Origin: an uncultured bacterium
Lineage (GTDB): Bacteria > Bacillota_I > Bacilli_A > RF39 > UBA660
Length of the DNA stretch: 5,328 nt
NCBI GenBank assembly: GCA_900314225.1
Contig: OMUM01000201.1
Coordinates: 1 to 5,328 of the forward strand
Direction: 5' to 3'
The notes beneath the pieces were generated by a model. That model saw only the letters and a program-made list of their open reading frames with translations. It was not told the DNA's origin and made no database searches. Positions 4,795 through 5,328 of this stretch are shown here, piece after piece (within the stretch, counting starts at the first letter, position 1; every line of letters starts with the position of its first letter). The translations under genes were made by a program, and so were the position numbers.

Positions 4795-5328
4795 TTATAA
4801 GGAAAGTCCGTCATCTCTACTCTTTTCTTTATATGGTTTATAATCATTACCTAATATTTGATGTATTTCTTTTTCCTTTTCTTTTGGAATTAATTTATCA
4901 GCTACTAAATTATAAATGAAGTTAGCTACTCTTTCTATTGTTCTCTTTAAAACTGTTATTGTATTTTCAAGTATTGATACTTTATTTGAGAGATTCGTAT
5001 TCTGAAATTTTAGATCTATTATTTCATCTTTTAAATCATAGTTTTCTTGTTGTACTCTTGAATATGTATTTATTTGTTCTTTCATAGCTTTATATGTATT
5101 ATCTAATTTAGGTTTCATTTCACTTATTTTTTTAGATTCTTCTATTACTTTATTCATACTATCAAATGTATCTTTTTTTATCTTAATTGATTCTTTTTCA
5201 AATAATACTGGTTTATTTGAATCCATTTTTATTTCTAAATCCGTAATAGCTTGATCTAGTTTATTACTTCTATTAGTTAACTCTTTATTTACTTCTTGTG
5301 TTGCTCTTTTAAATTCTTTCATATTTAA
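4795..5328 (-). CDS. C-terminal part of a probable MobV/Pre family relaxase (partial, runs off window)
   Basis: At least 177 codons end at TAA 4795-4797. The frame is still open at the window edge: two codons precede the Met at 5320-5322, with no stop and no visible ribosome binding site. This is therefore most likely the tail of a longer gene. The visible part is highly charged, Lys/Glu-rich and almost entirely helical. Heptad-like Leu/Ile spacing around residues 95-135, counted from that Met, suggests a coiled coil for dimerisation, followed by a Lys/Glu-rich end. The pattern of a short PVLFEKESIKI-type strand followed by a long coiled coil is what I know from C-termini of MobV/Pre mobilisation proteins. 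The catalytic N-terminal domain, with its metal-binding His residues, would lie outside the window. The MobV-type oriT right behind the stop strongly supports the call. Alternative: an unrelated coiled-coil protein such as a structural or phage protein. Confidence 0.62.
   Translation of the reverse strand, partial: LNMKEFKRATQEVNKELTNRSNKLDQAITDLEIKMDSNKPVLFEKESIKIKKDTFDSMNKVIEESKKISEMKPKLDNTYKAMKEQINTYSRVQQENYDLKDEIIDLKFQNTNLSNKVSILENTITVLKRTIERVANFIYNLVADKLIPKEKEKEIHQILGNDYKPYKEKSRDDGLSL

Overview
The window is AT-rich (roughly 30% GC by eye) and uses the standard code, with TGG for Trp and AAGGA/GGGGGA/AGAGGTG-type ribosome binding sites. This fits a low-GC Gram-positive (Firmicutes) chromosome, plausibly a gut Clostridia-type organism. 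The lineage is inference. All genes seen lie on the minus strand, so transcription runs from high to low coordinates.

Right end (about 4652-5328): the 3' part of a gene, open at the window edge, whose coiled-coil product looks like the C-terminal half of a MobV/Pre (plasmid recombination/mobilisation) relaxase. Directly behind its stop lies a very good MobV-type origin of transfer. A GGCACACA arm and a perfect 7-bp hairpin precede the nick sequence TAGTGTG|TTA, and an 8-bp hairpin follows it. Further on is another hairpin (4708-4732) and then an intrinsic terminator for mob (4652-4704). This is the edge of a mobilisable element or an integrated plasmid.

Middle (2504-4660): a near-perfect SigA promoter (TTGACA-17-TGCTATAAT) with an inverted repeat at its start point drives a 630-residue ANL-superfamily acyl/aryl-CoA ligase. 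An intrinsic terminator follows it.

Left-centre (372-2530): an extended -10 promoter packed against that terminator drives a 695-residue hybrid sensor histidine kinase. It has seven predicted membrane segments, HisKA, HATPase and receiver domains, and an acidic tail, and it ends in its own terminator. I prefer the ATG at 2494 over the GTG at 2503 as its start.

Left end (1-371): a 31-codon reading frame ending in a SEC-C zinc-binding motif, either a micro-protein or the remnant tail of a larger gene, plus a short cluster of TGTGGACAA repeats resembling DnaA boxes.

The ligase and kinase are neighbours but have separate promoters and terminators. Any functional link, such as the kinase sensing a membrane or lipid state affected by the ligase, is only a hypothesis. 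The most notable structure is the oriT block placed behind mob, with the nicked strand equal to the template strand of mob.
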